Assembly: GCA_009809945.1 (NCBI GenBank) | Contig: WTPW01000060.1 | Coordinates: 754,520-818,519, forward strand | Length of the DNA: 64,000 bases | Direction of reading: 5' to 3' | Origin: Gigaspora margarita | Lineage: Eukaryota > Glomeromycota > Glomeromycetes > Diversisporales > Gigasporaceae | Part shown: piece by piece, positions 11,640 to 22,977 of the stretch | Layout of the letters: every line of letters begins with the position of its first letter | Numbering within the stretch: the stretch's first letter is position 1 | Translations under genes and position numbers: made by a program | Notes under the pieces: generated by a model | Told to the model about the DNA's origin: nothing | Database searches by the model: none | The model's input: the letters and a program-made list of their open reading frames with translations, nothing else

Positions 11640-11960
11640 TAATCTTTAAATATTAATAACTTTTGATCCACTAATCCAATTTAGATGATTTAACTACCAA
11701 AATGTTCCTCTAGATGAGACGATTCTAATGAATCCAAAATCATCCAAATCTGATCACGTGATCCAGGGATCGTTAGTTATATTTACTATATAGTAAATAT
11801 AACACAAAACTCTAATGATCCCTGGATCACGTGATCATATTTGGATGATTTTGGATTCATTAGAATCGTCTCATCTAGAGGATCATTTTGGTAGTTAAAT
11901 TATCTAAATTGGATCAGTGGATCAAAAGTTATTAATATTTAAAGATTATATTATATAATT
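11640..11960. repeat. 320-bp palindrome (~145-bp arms)
   Basis: The arms contain AACTTTTGATCCACT, CCAATTTAGATGATTT, AACTACCAAAATG, GATGAGACGATTCTAATGAA and ATCACGTGATCCAGGGATC, mirrored around 11793. A third copy of one arm lies just before the gap (10537-10655). Perfect over long stretches, hence a recent inversion-duplication or a conserved hairpin. Confidence 0.85.
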
Positions 11961-12055
11961 TATATATATATATACTATATATATAATATATATTATATAT
12001 AACCTGACTTTAGGCCTGACTCCCCTAAAAAATCAGGTGATTAATGACACCTCCC

Positions 12056-12313
12056 TAACCTACTTTGGGCTCTTAAGCAAAGTTGTTTGGCATATAATTT
12101 TACTTGTGTTTGAGGTCAAAACATGCTTTTTCAAACCTTTTACTAAGTGAAAAATAGGGTTAAAGTTAAAAAAAAATTTTTTTACTAAAACAATTTTTTT
12201 CTAACTTAATCCCATTTTTTATTTAGTAAAAGGTTTAAAAAAATGCAGTTTGATTTTGAATACAAGTAAAATTATATGCTGGACAACTTTGCTTAAGAGC
12301 CCAAAGTAGGTTA
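12056..12313. repeat. 258-bp palindrome
   Basis: TAACCTACTTTGGGCTCTTA at the left is mirrored at the right end. The arms carry CTTAAGCAAAGTTGTTTGG, a variant of the motif shared with the other palindromic modules. Confidence 0.8.
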
Positions 12314-12690
12314 TTTAATAAAAAAAAGGTTTTATCATAAAATGTGATAAATTTTAACTTTAGTACATAGATAACCCATTTTTACAAGATAACCTACTTC
12401 TGTTACCTAAGTAAAGTTGTTCAGAACATGTTTTTATATAAGCTTCTCATCTTAAAATCAAAAAATATTTGTTTTTGGTGAAGTTACATTTTTGTTCATA
12501 CAATATCAGTGAAATTTTAATCCAATTTTTAAGCTCAATTTTGTCTACTCCCCTTGTTCTATATTTCCGAAAAATTTAATTTTAAGTTAATATGTAGAGG
12601 AAGAAACATCATGAATTCAAATCTTATAGTAATTTTATATGTTTTTTTTATAAATTTTATATCAAAAAAAATTTATATAACATATCAACT

Positions 12691-13310
12691 AACTAATAGT
12701 ATATTTTGATTAGTTGTTTTTTTATATAAATTAGAGTAGTTAATGAACTTTTAATATATTTTCAATAAATAGTTATATTAAATAAACTATTGGTATTCAA
12801 TATTAGTATTAAAAAATAAACCAAAATTGATTATATCATAATAGTTTATTTGGTTAATAAACTTTCGCTTATGCTATTTATTGTTTTTTTTCTTTGTAAA
12901 TTTTTATTTTTTCTCTTACAAGTTAAAATATTTTAGTAAATATATATAAACAAGCAAATAGTTATAATATATACAAATATAGTAATTCAAAAAATCTTTT
13001 TGATACTAAATATAGTAATCCAGAGAATTTTTTGATGTTAATTGTGGTACCTAAAGAATTTTTTTGATTTTGAATATAGCAACCCAGAGAATTTTTAAAT
13101 TTGCTCGAGCCTAAATATGTAAGTTTTTTAGATATATACTGATATAGTAATTTTAAGAACTTTATTAAAACTGAATCTGAAAATCCAAAAAAATTTTTTG
13201 GCACATTAAAATCAAAAATATAAACTATTTTAATATGTTCAAATCTGATAATTTGGTGAACTTTTTAAACATATTTGAATTTGATGATCTAAAGAATTTA
13301 TTTAATATAA
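12691..13310. other. AT-rich spacer with dispersed short repeats
   Basis: Recurrent ATAGTAATCCAGAGAATTTTT-like units (about 12970-13200) of roughly 60 bases, five or so degenerate copies. The minus-strand ORF across it only reflects this repeat. No gene recognised. Confidence 0.45.
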
Positions 13311-13323
13311 TTATACCTGATTG

Positions 13324-15164
13324 TTTTTTTTTTTTTTTTTTTTAAGGTGAGATCATGCCTTTGGTCTTTATTGAGTATATATCAATTGTTACAATGATGN
13401 AGCATCTATTGCAATACAATCTTTATACTATCTACTAAGTACCGAAACTTGAACTATTTTATCCATAATCTAAACCTACTAGAGCCTATCATATTCCTAT
13501 TTATATAGCTAGTCTAGTTTTTGTACATCCCTTTCTAGCCAACAATTGGTATTCACATGTTCACCACTTTACCCACATTTTCTAATATCATCACTTCCAA
13601 TTTGGTATATATGATTCTAGGTAGGCGTTTTATACTTCCAAATTGGTATATCTTTTAAATCCTTACTAGCGTACTTCTCGGAGTTCGTATCTCAAGCCAT
13701 GCAGCTGCCTCTACCACATTGGGTAAGTATCTCAAGCCTACATGCTGCTACAACTAGCCAATTTTCCTGCAACTTGGGGACCCAGGATTTAGCATTCCAA
13801 ATTCAGAAATATGCGAACGACTGTACTTCCTGCTATGGTAATGAGGTACTCAGGCATGTTTTGCAAATACTTCTAGTACTGAGTATAGTTGAATGGTATC
13901 ATGAGGCTTAGGCCAACACTGACTTTCATATGACTACATGCACTTATACCAGCTATACCCGTATTGGTGGTCCCAGATCCTCTTAACGTCCTAAGACTCC
14001 TATATGGGTGCACCCAGAGCTCCGTTGGGACTTGACACATATATGGCTCCATGCTAGAGATGGGAATCGAACCTAATATGATCGAGCATGATCAATCATA
14101 TCATTTGATCGATTATAAAAGTCTTTGATCAATCATGATCGATCATATAGTTTGATCGATCATAAAGTTTGATTGATTATAACCTTTTAATCGATTATAA
14201 TTAATTATACAATTAATAACAAAATTTGCTATTTTTACTCAAACTTTGACGATGGATATCTTGATGTCTAGTGATCAAAATCGGCTCAAATTTTTATAAT
14301 AAATAGTATCAATATTCATATATGATATATAAAAATTTTAGCCAATTTGGTCTGATAATTCTAGAGTAATCGTTTGTATACGATAGTTAATTTTTTTAAA
14401 AAAATTGACTATCGTATACAAGCGATTACTTGAGAATTACCAAACCAAATTGACTAAAATTTTTATATATCATATATAAATATCGATACTATCTATGGTA
14501 AAAATTTGGGCCGAATTGGATTACTAGTTATTGAGATATCCATCGTCAAATTTTGAGTAAAAATAACGAAAATTTTATAATAGTCGATTATTAAAAAATC
14601 TGTTATTTTTACTCAAACTTTGACAATTGATATCTCAATAACTAGTAATCCAATTCGGTCCAAATTTTTGCCATAGATAGTATCGAAATTAGACTATGTT
14701 ATATAAAAATTTTAGCCGATTTGGTTTGGTAATTTTCAAGTAATCGCTTGTATACAATAGTTAATTTTTTTAAAAAAATTAACTATCATATACAAACGAT
14801 TACTCTAGAATTATTGGACTAAATTAGCTGAAATTTTTATATATTATAAAAGAATATCGACAATATCTATAACAAAAATTTGAGCCAACTTGGATTACTA
14901 ATTATCAAGATATCCATTGTTAAAGTTTGAGTAAAAATAGCAATTTTTTAATAATATTATTTATATAGACTAGTGATCGATCATATGATTGGTCATAAAT
15001 TATGATCGATCATATGATCGTGATCGATCATATGCAATGACCGATCAAAATACTATGATTGATCATAAAATCGATCTCCTTTGTATATAATCGATCAATG
15101 ATCGATCATGAGATATATGACCGATTCCAATCTCTACTCCATGCTTCCACTTCTCATTGGCTAT
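13324..15164 (-). mobile_element. Poly-A retroposon (SINE or LINE 3' end), interrupted by an hAT-type element
   Basis: Poly-T at 13324-13343 is the A tail of a minus-strand retroposon. Target duplications TTATACCTGATTGTT (13311-13325) and TTATACCTAATTGTT (15165-15179) differ by one base. Without the 14055-15136 insertion the body is about 750 bp and is G/C-richer than its surroundings. No RT or tRNA head is clear, so SINE or 5'-truncated LINE are both possible. The short plus-strand ORF at 13699-13911 has no support as a gene. Confidence 0.7.
14055..15136. mobile_element. hAT-type element filled with GATCGATCAT repeats
   Basis: Termini TAGAGATGGGAATCG and CGATTCCAATCTCTA, with a perfect 8-bp duplication CTCCATGC (14047-14054 and 15137-15144). 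Both the 8-bp duplication and a YARNG start fit hAT. Each end has ~120 bp of tandem variants of ATGATCGATCATATGATC. The centre is a set of mirrored ~120-bp blocks (CTATCGTATACAAGCGATTA and relatives). No transposase, 1082 bp. Confidence 0.9.
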
Positions 15165-15491
15165 TTATACCTAATTGTTCAAAAGCATATTATAAACAAA
15201 TTGATAATAAAAATGACTATGAAATAATTGAAGGTATAAAAACCTTTATATTGATATAAATTATTTAAGTAAATTATACTATTCAATTGAAATTTAAAAT
15301 TAAGATAATAACAAAAAAATATGATTTGCTATAAAAATAGAGATAAGTTTTAACAATTAAACAGAGCTTAATAAGTAGTTTGACAACTATAGATTAGAAA
15401 GTAGATTTGCATTTACAATTACCTCTAATGAGAAAGATAAAAAAGATAAATTTCTCAGAGACATGTTTATAAATATATAAAAGATCAACCT

Positions 15492-16259
15492 AGGACCCTA
15501 GATATCTTTATATAGGTCATAACTGGTTTTGGCCAATTTTGATCTAATTGTTAAAAATGATAAAACTATATTTGTTTAAATAACTCTTGATTTAGTTTAG
15601 AATTGAATGAACTTTTTTTTTGTTAGATGTGCCTCACTAAGAGCTTTATTTTTAACAAACTTCATTCAAATTGGACTACTGAATGCCAAGATTATTACTA
15701 AAAACTATTTTTTTTGCTTTTCAATTTTTAGGGTTTTTGCTAAAATGCATAATGTATGACCAGGACCCCGAACAATCTATGTGAGGTTATATTTGAGCAT
15801 CATAGTAAAAATTTTTTTGGTTTGCAGTTTTAGTTTGATATATATCAGCTATATTTTAAACATTAGATAGTAAGTTTGAAGTTAGCTAGCTTTTTTTGAA
15901 ATTTAAGCTTTCAAAAAAATTTTTCGACCTAACACTCTCTAAACTAAAAAAAAAAAAAAAAAAAAACAAAATCAACGCTCTAAAAAAAACAAACCCGTCT
16001 CTTATTATTTTCACATCTCTCACTATTCCTATTACCATATTTCAAATATAATATTTGTAAAAATTTACCTATTAGCATTCTTTTAAATATACTCTTTTTG
16101 CCCATTAGCTGTTTTCAAATATAATCTTTTTATCCAATACCTACTTTTCAAATATATCCTTTTTTAAAAAAAGACTCTCCGTTAGTGATTTTTCAAATAT
16201 TATCTTACATAGATTGTTTGGGGTCCTGTATGACCTCTGTACTAGATATCTAGAGTTCT
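15492..16259. mobile_element. AGGACCC-family TIR element, outer copy
   Basis: Left end AGGACCCTAGATATC followed by TATATAGGTCATAAC. Right end, read inwards, AGAACTCTAGATATC then ACAGAGGTCATAC. Putative 8-bp duplications ATCAACCT and ATCAATTC match 6 of 8. It is closest to 35772-36700 and carries the 15762-16227 copy inside. Confidence 0.6.
15762..16227. mobile_element. AGGACCC-family TIR element, inner copy
   Basis: AGGACCCCGAACAATCTATG at the left and CATAGATTGTTTGGGGTCCT at the right, flanked by a perfect 8-bp duplication GTATGACC (15754-15761, 16228-16235). Interior: a 22-nt A run near 15943 and about five degenerate ~37-bp units around TTTTCAAATATAATCTTTTT (16020-16200). No coding sequence. 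Superfamily unassigned. Confidence 0.85.
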
Positions 16260-16267
16260 ATCAATTC

Positions 16268-17110
16268 TATATATCTTGAAAAGAAGCACATATTGTTAAA
16301 GAATACAATAGTGGCCATTATACTAATGGTTGCATATTCTGTATAAATGCATATTGACATAAAATAATTTCGTTTATATAACAAAAATCAATAATTAGTA
16401 TAATTATACTTTTGTAAAAACATAAATATAGTTGCAATTTACTATTGAAAGCTTACTCCAGAAATGTGTAATAAAATAAAATTTTTAGTAGCTTGTAGAG
16501 TGTATGAAAATATGATTGTAGAGGTTTTACAAAAAAAAATACTCAGATAAATATATTTATAAATATAATATATACAATTTAATTCAAACAATCTAGTATA
16601 AAAAAGAAAAAATAAGTAATGCTAGTATATTATATCTTGAACTTGTCAAAAAATAGCAGATAGATCCTACTTTTTTACATTAATGCTCAATTTGAAAGCA
16701 AGAACAATCATTTAACAAAGCATTTTTGAATGAGCCCAGGCCAGCAACAGCTTTGGGCTCACTTTTACAATATTATTCTTTTGGATTTTATTATAAAAAC
16801 TAATTGTTATTCAATGATATTATGTTTCATAATACTTGTGGATAACTATAATTGTTTTTGCTTTATAGTAGTTGCAATTGTTTTTGACAAAACTAAAAAA
16901 ATTTATGAATGAATATTTACAAGCATCCTTAAGAATAGAGTGAATATAGATCAATTTTAATAGTGATCATATTGTAATCATATAAAATTAGATAATTAAC
17001 TAATTAGAATTGTAAACAATGTAGATCTAACCATTAGAATTAGCAATTTTTGTGCTATCTAAGTAAATTTGGATCTATCTAAGTTTTTTTTTATCAATAT
17101 ACAAAAATAG
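16268..17110. other. AT-rich spacer, no gene seen
   Basis: Only short chance ORFs. A small GC-richer patch (GAGCCCAGGCCAGCAACAG, near 16731) is partly self-complementary with TTTGGGCTC just downstream. Confidence 0.45.
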
Positions 17111-17116
17111 ATTTTA

Positions 17117-18060
17117 TTAATTGATGATTTGGATAAGATCAGCAGAATTACTATATTGGAACAATAGTAAAGTTTGGGGATAAGTACAATATAAATTTTT
17201 ATTATATGCTGAAATCTAAGCGGAGTCAAATAAAAAGTAATTTTTTTATTAAGTTAACAATACATGTTGATTAATTGATATCTAACGATGATTAGATTAT
17301 CCAAATTGGCCTAGTGGATGGTGAGATATTATTAAAAAACTATTGGTTGACTATGTAAAATCTCTAAGTAAACAAATATTGTTTATATAGAGATTTTACA
17401 TAGTCAGCCAATCATTTTTTAATAATAACTCATTATTCACTGAGCCAATTTGAATAATCTAATCATTATTAGATGCATCTCGACAAGCTCTATAACTTTC
17501 AATTAATCAACATGTATCATTAATTGATAATCTGTGAGTTATCTAAAGAAAATGATCTACATTAACTATTATTCAATCTTTTTTTTTTTTTCTTATATCA
17601 AAGTTTCCGCTTTGGGGAAAGGTTTTTATTCAAGCAACCAGATCAAGGGTGCCTCTTTGGGCACCTGACATTTGTTACATTGATGAGAATACAACTAGCC
17701 ACACGTACAGCTTTTGGTTGTCTAATTTAAGTAGTTTGCCTGAAGGTTCTATACTAGTTGCCATACCTATAACCCAACTAGAGGGGATACCTATTTAAAT
17801 CCTCAAGTCCATGCTTCGCCTGCCAATTCTATTTGTATCACTAACCTGAAAATTTCTATTCGTGTCTTGTTAATATGTGATCTCTGTCACATCCTAATAT
17901 GAAAAATTCTTTAGTTGACTCACAGATCATCAATTAACTTAATAAAAAAATTACTTTTCATTTGACTCTGCTTAGATTTCAGCATATAGTTAATATCATA
18001 GGAATTTTATCCCAATTTCTAATATAGAAATTCTGCTGATCTTATCTAGATCAGCAATTA
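17117..18060. mobile_element. TIR element (GGATAAGATCAGCA termini) with inner palindrome and retroposon
   Basis: Left GATTTGGATAAGATCAGCAG and right CTGCTGATCTTATCTAGATC are inverted. Arms of ~170 bp include CTGAAATCTAAGC and GAGTCAAAT. Inside are a palindrome at 17275-17515 and a poly-T-started insertion at 17579-17895. The same terminal motif caps the element at 29969-31483. Target duplication not established. Confidence 0.65.
17579..17895 (-). mobile_element. Short poly-A retroposon inside the TIR element
   Basis: T run 17579-17591 (A tail on the minus strand) followed by a GC-richer body with a hairpin just inside the tail (TTTCCGCTTTGGGGAAA). No tRNA head or target duplication confirmed. 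Resembles 13324-15164 in layout, not in sequence. Confidence 0.45.
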
Positions 18061-18789
18061 AATGATATAAGGTTTAAAATTTTTTTACTATAACGAATAT
18101 AAAATATCAAGTTATATATTACAAAATTTAAAAAGTATTAACTATAATTCTAAAAAGTTTTATTAGATGCATATTTTTGCTTTCAATATAAAATTTTGTA
18201 GTATCATATAAATTATATAAAAATTGATCTATATTTATTCTATCTTTAAAGCAACTAGTAGTTTGGCATCATATTTGCTTTATACTGATGCTAACCCTAT
18301 AATAATTGCAGCAGCTATCAGTTTCTTGATAACAACAAAGCACCACTTTTGATTATTTTATATCAAAAAAAATTTAAAAAAGTATTTACTAGCAAATATT
18401 ATGAGAATTTTTTGTAAATTTTTGTTATATATGAAATAGTTGTATTGAGTCTATTTTTGAAAAAAGATAAATCATATTTTTACAAAAGTATCTAGATAAG
18501 GACCCGGATATCTCTCATATAGATCATACTAATCTGCATGAATTTATAAGTTTTTGCTATCTTTAAAATCAAGTAAATTTGCTAAAAGTTGAATTATTAC
18601 ATATAAATTTTATAGTAATTTGCTAAAAACTAAATTATAACATCTAGATTTATTAAAAATATTTTTGTATTGTAAATGTTTGCACATTGCTTTACAATTC
18701 TTCTGGATTTAAAATTAATACATGTTGTTTTAAAATTTATGCTAATTGAAATATGACATATATCAATTTTTACTAAGCTCAATATAATA

Positions 18790-19106
18790 CCATATATGTC
18801 CAAAAATAAGCTACTACCTAAAATAAGCTACCCCCTGATTTTTTTCAAAAATCTTAAAAAATTTGTTAGCAGTTGCTATATATAAAAGTCTAATTTTACT
18901 GAGTAAATCTTAAAAGTACTATTAAGTAAAGTTGTTCAGAACATCGAAATACACTTATAGTAAAAATTTGGTATTATTTGGACAACTTTTTATTAGTACG
19001 TTTTTTAAGTTTTTCAAAAAACTCAATATTTCAAAAATAAGCTACCCTATATTTTTTTGTGTAATTTTTTGGCCAAAAAAGGTAGCTTATTTTCAGACAC
19101 ATATGG
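18790..19106. mobile_element. TA-type MITE (CCATATATGTCC termini) with a half-palindrome core
   Basis: CCATATATGTCCAAAAATAA at the left and GTAGCTTATTTTCAGACACA then TATGG at the right. TA at 18788-18789 and 19107-19108. Interior has GTTGCTATATATAAAAGTCT and TTAAGTAAAGTTGTTCAGAA, one arm of the module that is a full palindrome in the sibling MITE at 23155-23705. Confidence 0.75.
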
Positions 19107-19149
19107 TAATATTTGGTGATGATATGTAAAAAATTCTACTATGTTATCT

Positions 19150-21250
19150 TAAAACTTTTACTAATTAAACTTGAAGTGCATATCTTTAACTTGCAGAATC
19201 TTAAATTTTATAAAAATATATTAAAAACTTGTGAAGATATTAACATTTTTGTTAATTTGAATATCTATGTTTTTGCAAGTTTTTCTCTAAACTTCAAATA
19301 CTTCCAGAAGGGTTTTCTCAAAATAAAACCTCCAAAATGCTATTAAGTAAGTTAAATATATAGTATTCTGCTATTTTTAGTTAAAATTTTATCAAAAACA
19401 GATTAATATTGGTGAAGATATTTAGATTTTTAATTTTATTTTCAGATTTGGAATTGTCTAAAATTTTCAATTTTGATAAAGATAAAAAAATCATAATACC
19501 CACTTTGATTTTTACAAGTTCAAATGAAACAAATTACTGTGTACTATTAAAAGTAATAGATAATCAAATAAAATTTTCTTTCTAAAATTTCAAGTTATTT
19601 GGTTTAATTTTTGTTTCAAAATGGTTTTTTTCATTCAAAAATGTTAATATTTCTTTGTAAATCACTTTTTTGTATACGTTTTGAAATGCATTTTAATTGT
19701 AGAAACAATTTAATAATAATATGTTAAAAGTTGTCTTATAAAACTAATATTTTTTTGACTTATTTTAAAACTTTTGTTAGTAACTCAAAGTTGATTGTTT
19801 TAATAAAATTTCGCGTAAATCATGTTGTTAGCTTTTTTTCATTAAAAAACTCTTTAAAAATCACTTTTTACATATGTTTTGGATCGTATTTTAGCTGTAA
19901 TGAAAAATTTTATTAATAAAATAGTTAAAGTTTTCTTATAAAACTTATGTTTTTTTGTTAGTAACTCAAAATTTTTATCTTAATAAAATTTTGCATAAAT
20001 CATGTAGTCAGCATTTTTTTATTAGAAAACATATGTATTTTTTTGAAAATAATTTGAAATATATTTTGATTGTACAGTACAAGACACTTAAAGACTACAT
20101 TCTTGTGATTTGGCCTATTTTCAAAAATTTCATATTGAAATTTGATATTTTTTTGATTTCTTGTATTCTGATTGGTCAAAAATTAATTAATAAAAAATAT
20201 TTTAAAAATAATTTTAAAAATAGTTTTAAAATTAGCCAATAACAAAAAGCCAAGACATGTGACTTGTCCCATTTTTGGTTAAATTTCTACATATCATATA
20301 AAAATACTATATTTTTAAAGCTATATATTTTGAAAAGTTATTATAACTTTTAAAAAATAAGGCTGTTAAGTTGTAATAAATTGATTTAGCCATAAAATAG
20401 TGGCTTCCTTTTTAAAATATCTTTTTTAAATCATAAGTTATTAGCTTTTAAAGTTTGTGTAGTCTTTAAGTGTCACACACTATAACAAAAAATTTTATTA
20501 AAGTTTTTTCGACAAATATTTTCAAAAAATTTTACTAAGCTAACTAAAAAAAATTTTATAACAAGACTTGAAAAGCATATCTTCAACTTGTAGAATCTCA
20601 AATTTTATAAAAAATATTGAAAACTTATGAAGATATTAATGTTTTTGTTAATTCAAATATCTATATTTTCACAAGTTTTTTTCTAAACTACAAATGCTTC
20701 TAGAATAACTTTTTCAAATGAAACTTTCAAAAAGCTACTAAGTAAGTTGAAAGATATGATATTCAGTCATTTTCAGTTAAAATTTTATCAAAAATGAATT
20801 AATATTGACAAAGAAGTACTTAGATTTTTAATTTTATTTCCAGATTTAGGATTTTCTAAAATTTTCAATTTTGATAAAAACAAAAAAATTATAGTACCGC
20901 TCTGATTTTTACAAGTTCAAATGAAACAAGTTACTGCGCACTATTAAAAGTAATAGATAACCAAATAAAATTTTATTTACTGAAATTTCAAGTTATTTGG
21001 TTTAATTTTCATTCCAGAATAGCTTTTTTTTATTTGAAAACATTAATATTTCTTTGCAAATCACTTTTTTACATATGGTTTAAAATGTATTTTGATCATA
21101 AAGACAAATTTTAATAATGAAATATCAAAAATTGTTTTATAAAACTAATATTTTTTTGACTCATTCTACAACTTTTGTTAGTGAAGCAAAGTTGATTGGC
21201 TTACTAAAAATTTTGCGTAAATAGTATCGTTAGCTTTTTTATTTATTCTT
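19150..21250. repeat. ~710-bp direct repeat (2 copies) with ~200-bp subunits
   Basis: 19150-19860 and 20540-21250 align throughout (for example TTTTACAAGTTCAAATGAAA, CAAGTTATTTGGTTTAATTT), perhaps 75-80% identical by eye. Its last ~200 bases recur once more at 19860-20075, so the array also has a shorter period. Between the copies lies an inverted pair ACACTTAAAGACTACA (20086 and 20475). Confidence 0.7.
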
Positions 21251-21742
21251 TTTAAAAAAAAAATAATTTGACAAAAAATAAATTATAATGATACAAAAAT
21301 CCAACCATTTTGCCAAATCTAAAAATGGTACTATTGTCCAAATAGACTTTAATTTGCTAAAATTTTAATTTGGACCTTTAACCAAATTTGGTCTAATTTG
21401 CTAAAAAAAAATATATAATCTATATTAGAGATATTCAGGGTCCTCCTAGATACTACTAATTATTTACAATACTAGTTTTATCATTACAAAGAAGCTTGAG
21501 TTCTGTACTTTATAAATATGCATTTAATACAGATATACAAAGTACACAATGTGTTAAATTTTATAATGCTAAAATAAAAAATTATATAAATAAATTATCA
21601 TTTATGTTAGAGCTTGAACAAAGTATTGAGAAATTACTAAAGAAAAAAAATTATTTTGTAGGTCTTAATAAGGCTATAGGACAACTTCCAATAAATTGAA
21701 AAGAGTATTACTAATAAATATTTTAATGCAATTAATTTGTTA

Positions 21743-21891
21743 GGGCTATATCATTAATCACCTAATTATTTTTTATTAGAGGTCTATTCCCCTCTCCCTT
21801 CTTAATATAGATTTGGTTAAATTCCTATATATAATTTCAACATTTTTTACCCTCTCCCCTCTAAAAAATTACCTGATTTTTGGCATACTCT
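21743..21891. mobile_element. Harbinger-like MITE, oldest copy
   Basis: Starts GGGCTATATCATTAATCACC, ends like TTACCTGATTTTTGGCATAC, with TTA on each side. Same build as 39135-39285 and 46393-46545 but with more substitutions. Confidence 0.65.
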
Positions 21892-21894
21892 TTA

Positions 21895-22970
21895 TGCTAG
21901 CATTTTTTAACACCAGGAATTTTAAGACTTTAGTAAAATGAAATTAATCATAATATTTACTATTGATGCTATATAGTTAGTTTTGATGATGAGTTGGATT
22001 AATAAATAAGCAAAATATTATTTATTGAAGTTGAAGTAAATAAAAAAAAATCAATTTTTTTAATTTGTTTGTTTTTTTGTCTTTTATAAATTATTACTAA
22101 ATCACTATTAAGAATATTTTTTAAAAACATGTTTGATACAAATATATTGAATTAAAACAACTCATAGATGGTCTTAATTAAATAAAAAACTTTGTATTTC
22201 TTCATTTGATAAAAAAAAGCACCCATTTTATTGTACTTCATAATACTAATGTATATTTATGTACTTGTTTAACTTTAATAAATCATAGTTTTGTGTGTTG
22301 TTATTTTTTTCAATAATACTATTTTCAAAAGCTATGGTGCAGAACACCTAAAGGTGGATCTAAAACTTGAATATCTTTAAAATGTAATCTAAAATTTTGC
22401 AATTGTGATACAATCCAAAATAGGTTGCTATTTTGTAGCCAAACCAACGTACTACAAACTGGCAGCCTTTTTTTAATTAAACAATCACCCATTATCAAGA
22501 TATATCAGTCTGAATAAATGGCATTTTTATATGATCAACGGAAAATGGGACAAATAACGTGACCTGTAATTCTCTAATTAAATTTCTTTTTATATTTGAT
22601 TGGCTAATAAACTGGTCACGTAGTTATCCAACTTAGCTGTTATTGGTTCATTTTACAATAATCATGCATGAAATGCGCGCAAAAAAAAAAATCTTAAATT
22701 GAACTTAATGACGTTTGGTCAACCTGAACAAGAAGCAAATTAGTGCTATGATCAGGCCAAGACGAAACAAAATACAAGACGAAACAAGGCACAGACGAAA
22801 ACAGAGCATGAGACAAAATGTAAGACAAACTGTTTGAAGGGTAATTTGTGGCAGCGGCATGTTCACTGGAAGACCACTTAATGTAAAATTAAGTGCCGTT
22901 TAACTTTATTGCTATAAAATTAAATGAACTTCGTCCTCTTTAAAAAAAAGAAAAAAAAAATTATTCAAGA
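21895..22970. other. Spacer upstream of the DDE transposase
   Basis: No gene. At 22755-22830 a low-complexity run repeats AGACGAAACAAAATACA-like units. GATTGGCTAATAAACTGGTC and similar short blocks occur near 22600. I could not identify a terminal repeat for the transposon here. Confidence 0.4.
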
Positions 22971-22977
22971 GGTTTTA

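Larger units (their letters stand above)
10410..12055. mobile_element. Harbinger-like TIR element with internal palindromes and a gap
   Basis: Left end TGGAAGTGTCATTAATCACC and right end GGTGATTAATGACACCTCCC, each next to TAA (10407-10409 and 12056-12058), the 3-bp target typical of PIF/Harbinger. Same terminal signature as 46393-46545 and 39135-39285. It holds two further palindromes (11116-11223 and about 11640-11960) and a 460-base gap. No transposase is visible. Confidence 0.65.
10070..12690. mobile_element. Fold-back element, outer arms split by nested insertions
   Basis: Left arm 10070-10400 and right arm 12314-12690 are inverted copies of each other and of the compact fold-back element at 41010-41650 (shared AAACAAATATTT, GATTTTAAGATGAGAAGC, TTCTTCCTCTACATATTAA). 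In the 41-kb copy the arms nearly touch. Here they are held apart by 1.9 kb that contains a Harbinger-like element and a second palindrome. No ORF. Confidence 0.7.
18499..21444. mobile_element. AGGACCC-family TIR element carrying tandem repeats (2.9 kb)
   Basis: Left AGGACCCGGATATCTCTCAT, right ATATTCAGGGTCCT, with duplications TCTAGATA (18491-18498) and CCTAGATA (21445-21452), 7 of 8. Contains a TA-type MITE (18790-19106), long direct repeats (19150-19860 and 20540-21250), and an inverted pair at about 20086-20475. The plus-strand ORFs within it (for example 19955-20242) overlap these repeats and look like chance frames. Confidence 0.7.

Noticed and set aside
13699-13911. 70-residue plus-strand ORF
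   Set aside because: Within a minus-strand poly-A retroposon; no motif and no start context worth supporting.
18932-20242. Chain of plus-strand ORFs at 18.9-20.2 kb as a multi-exon gene
   Set aside because: They overlap a MITE and ~200-bp tandem repeats, and the paralogous repeat copy does not keep the frames.
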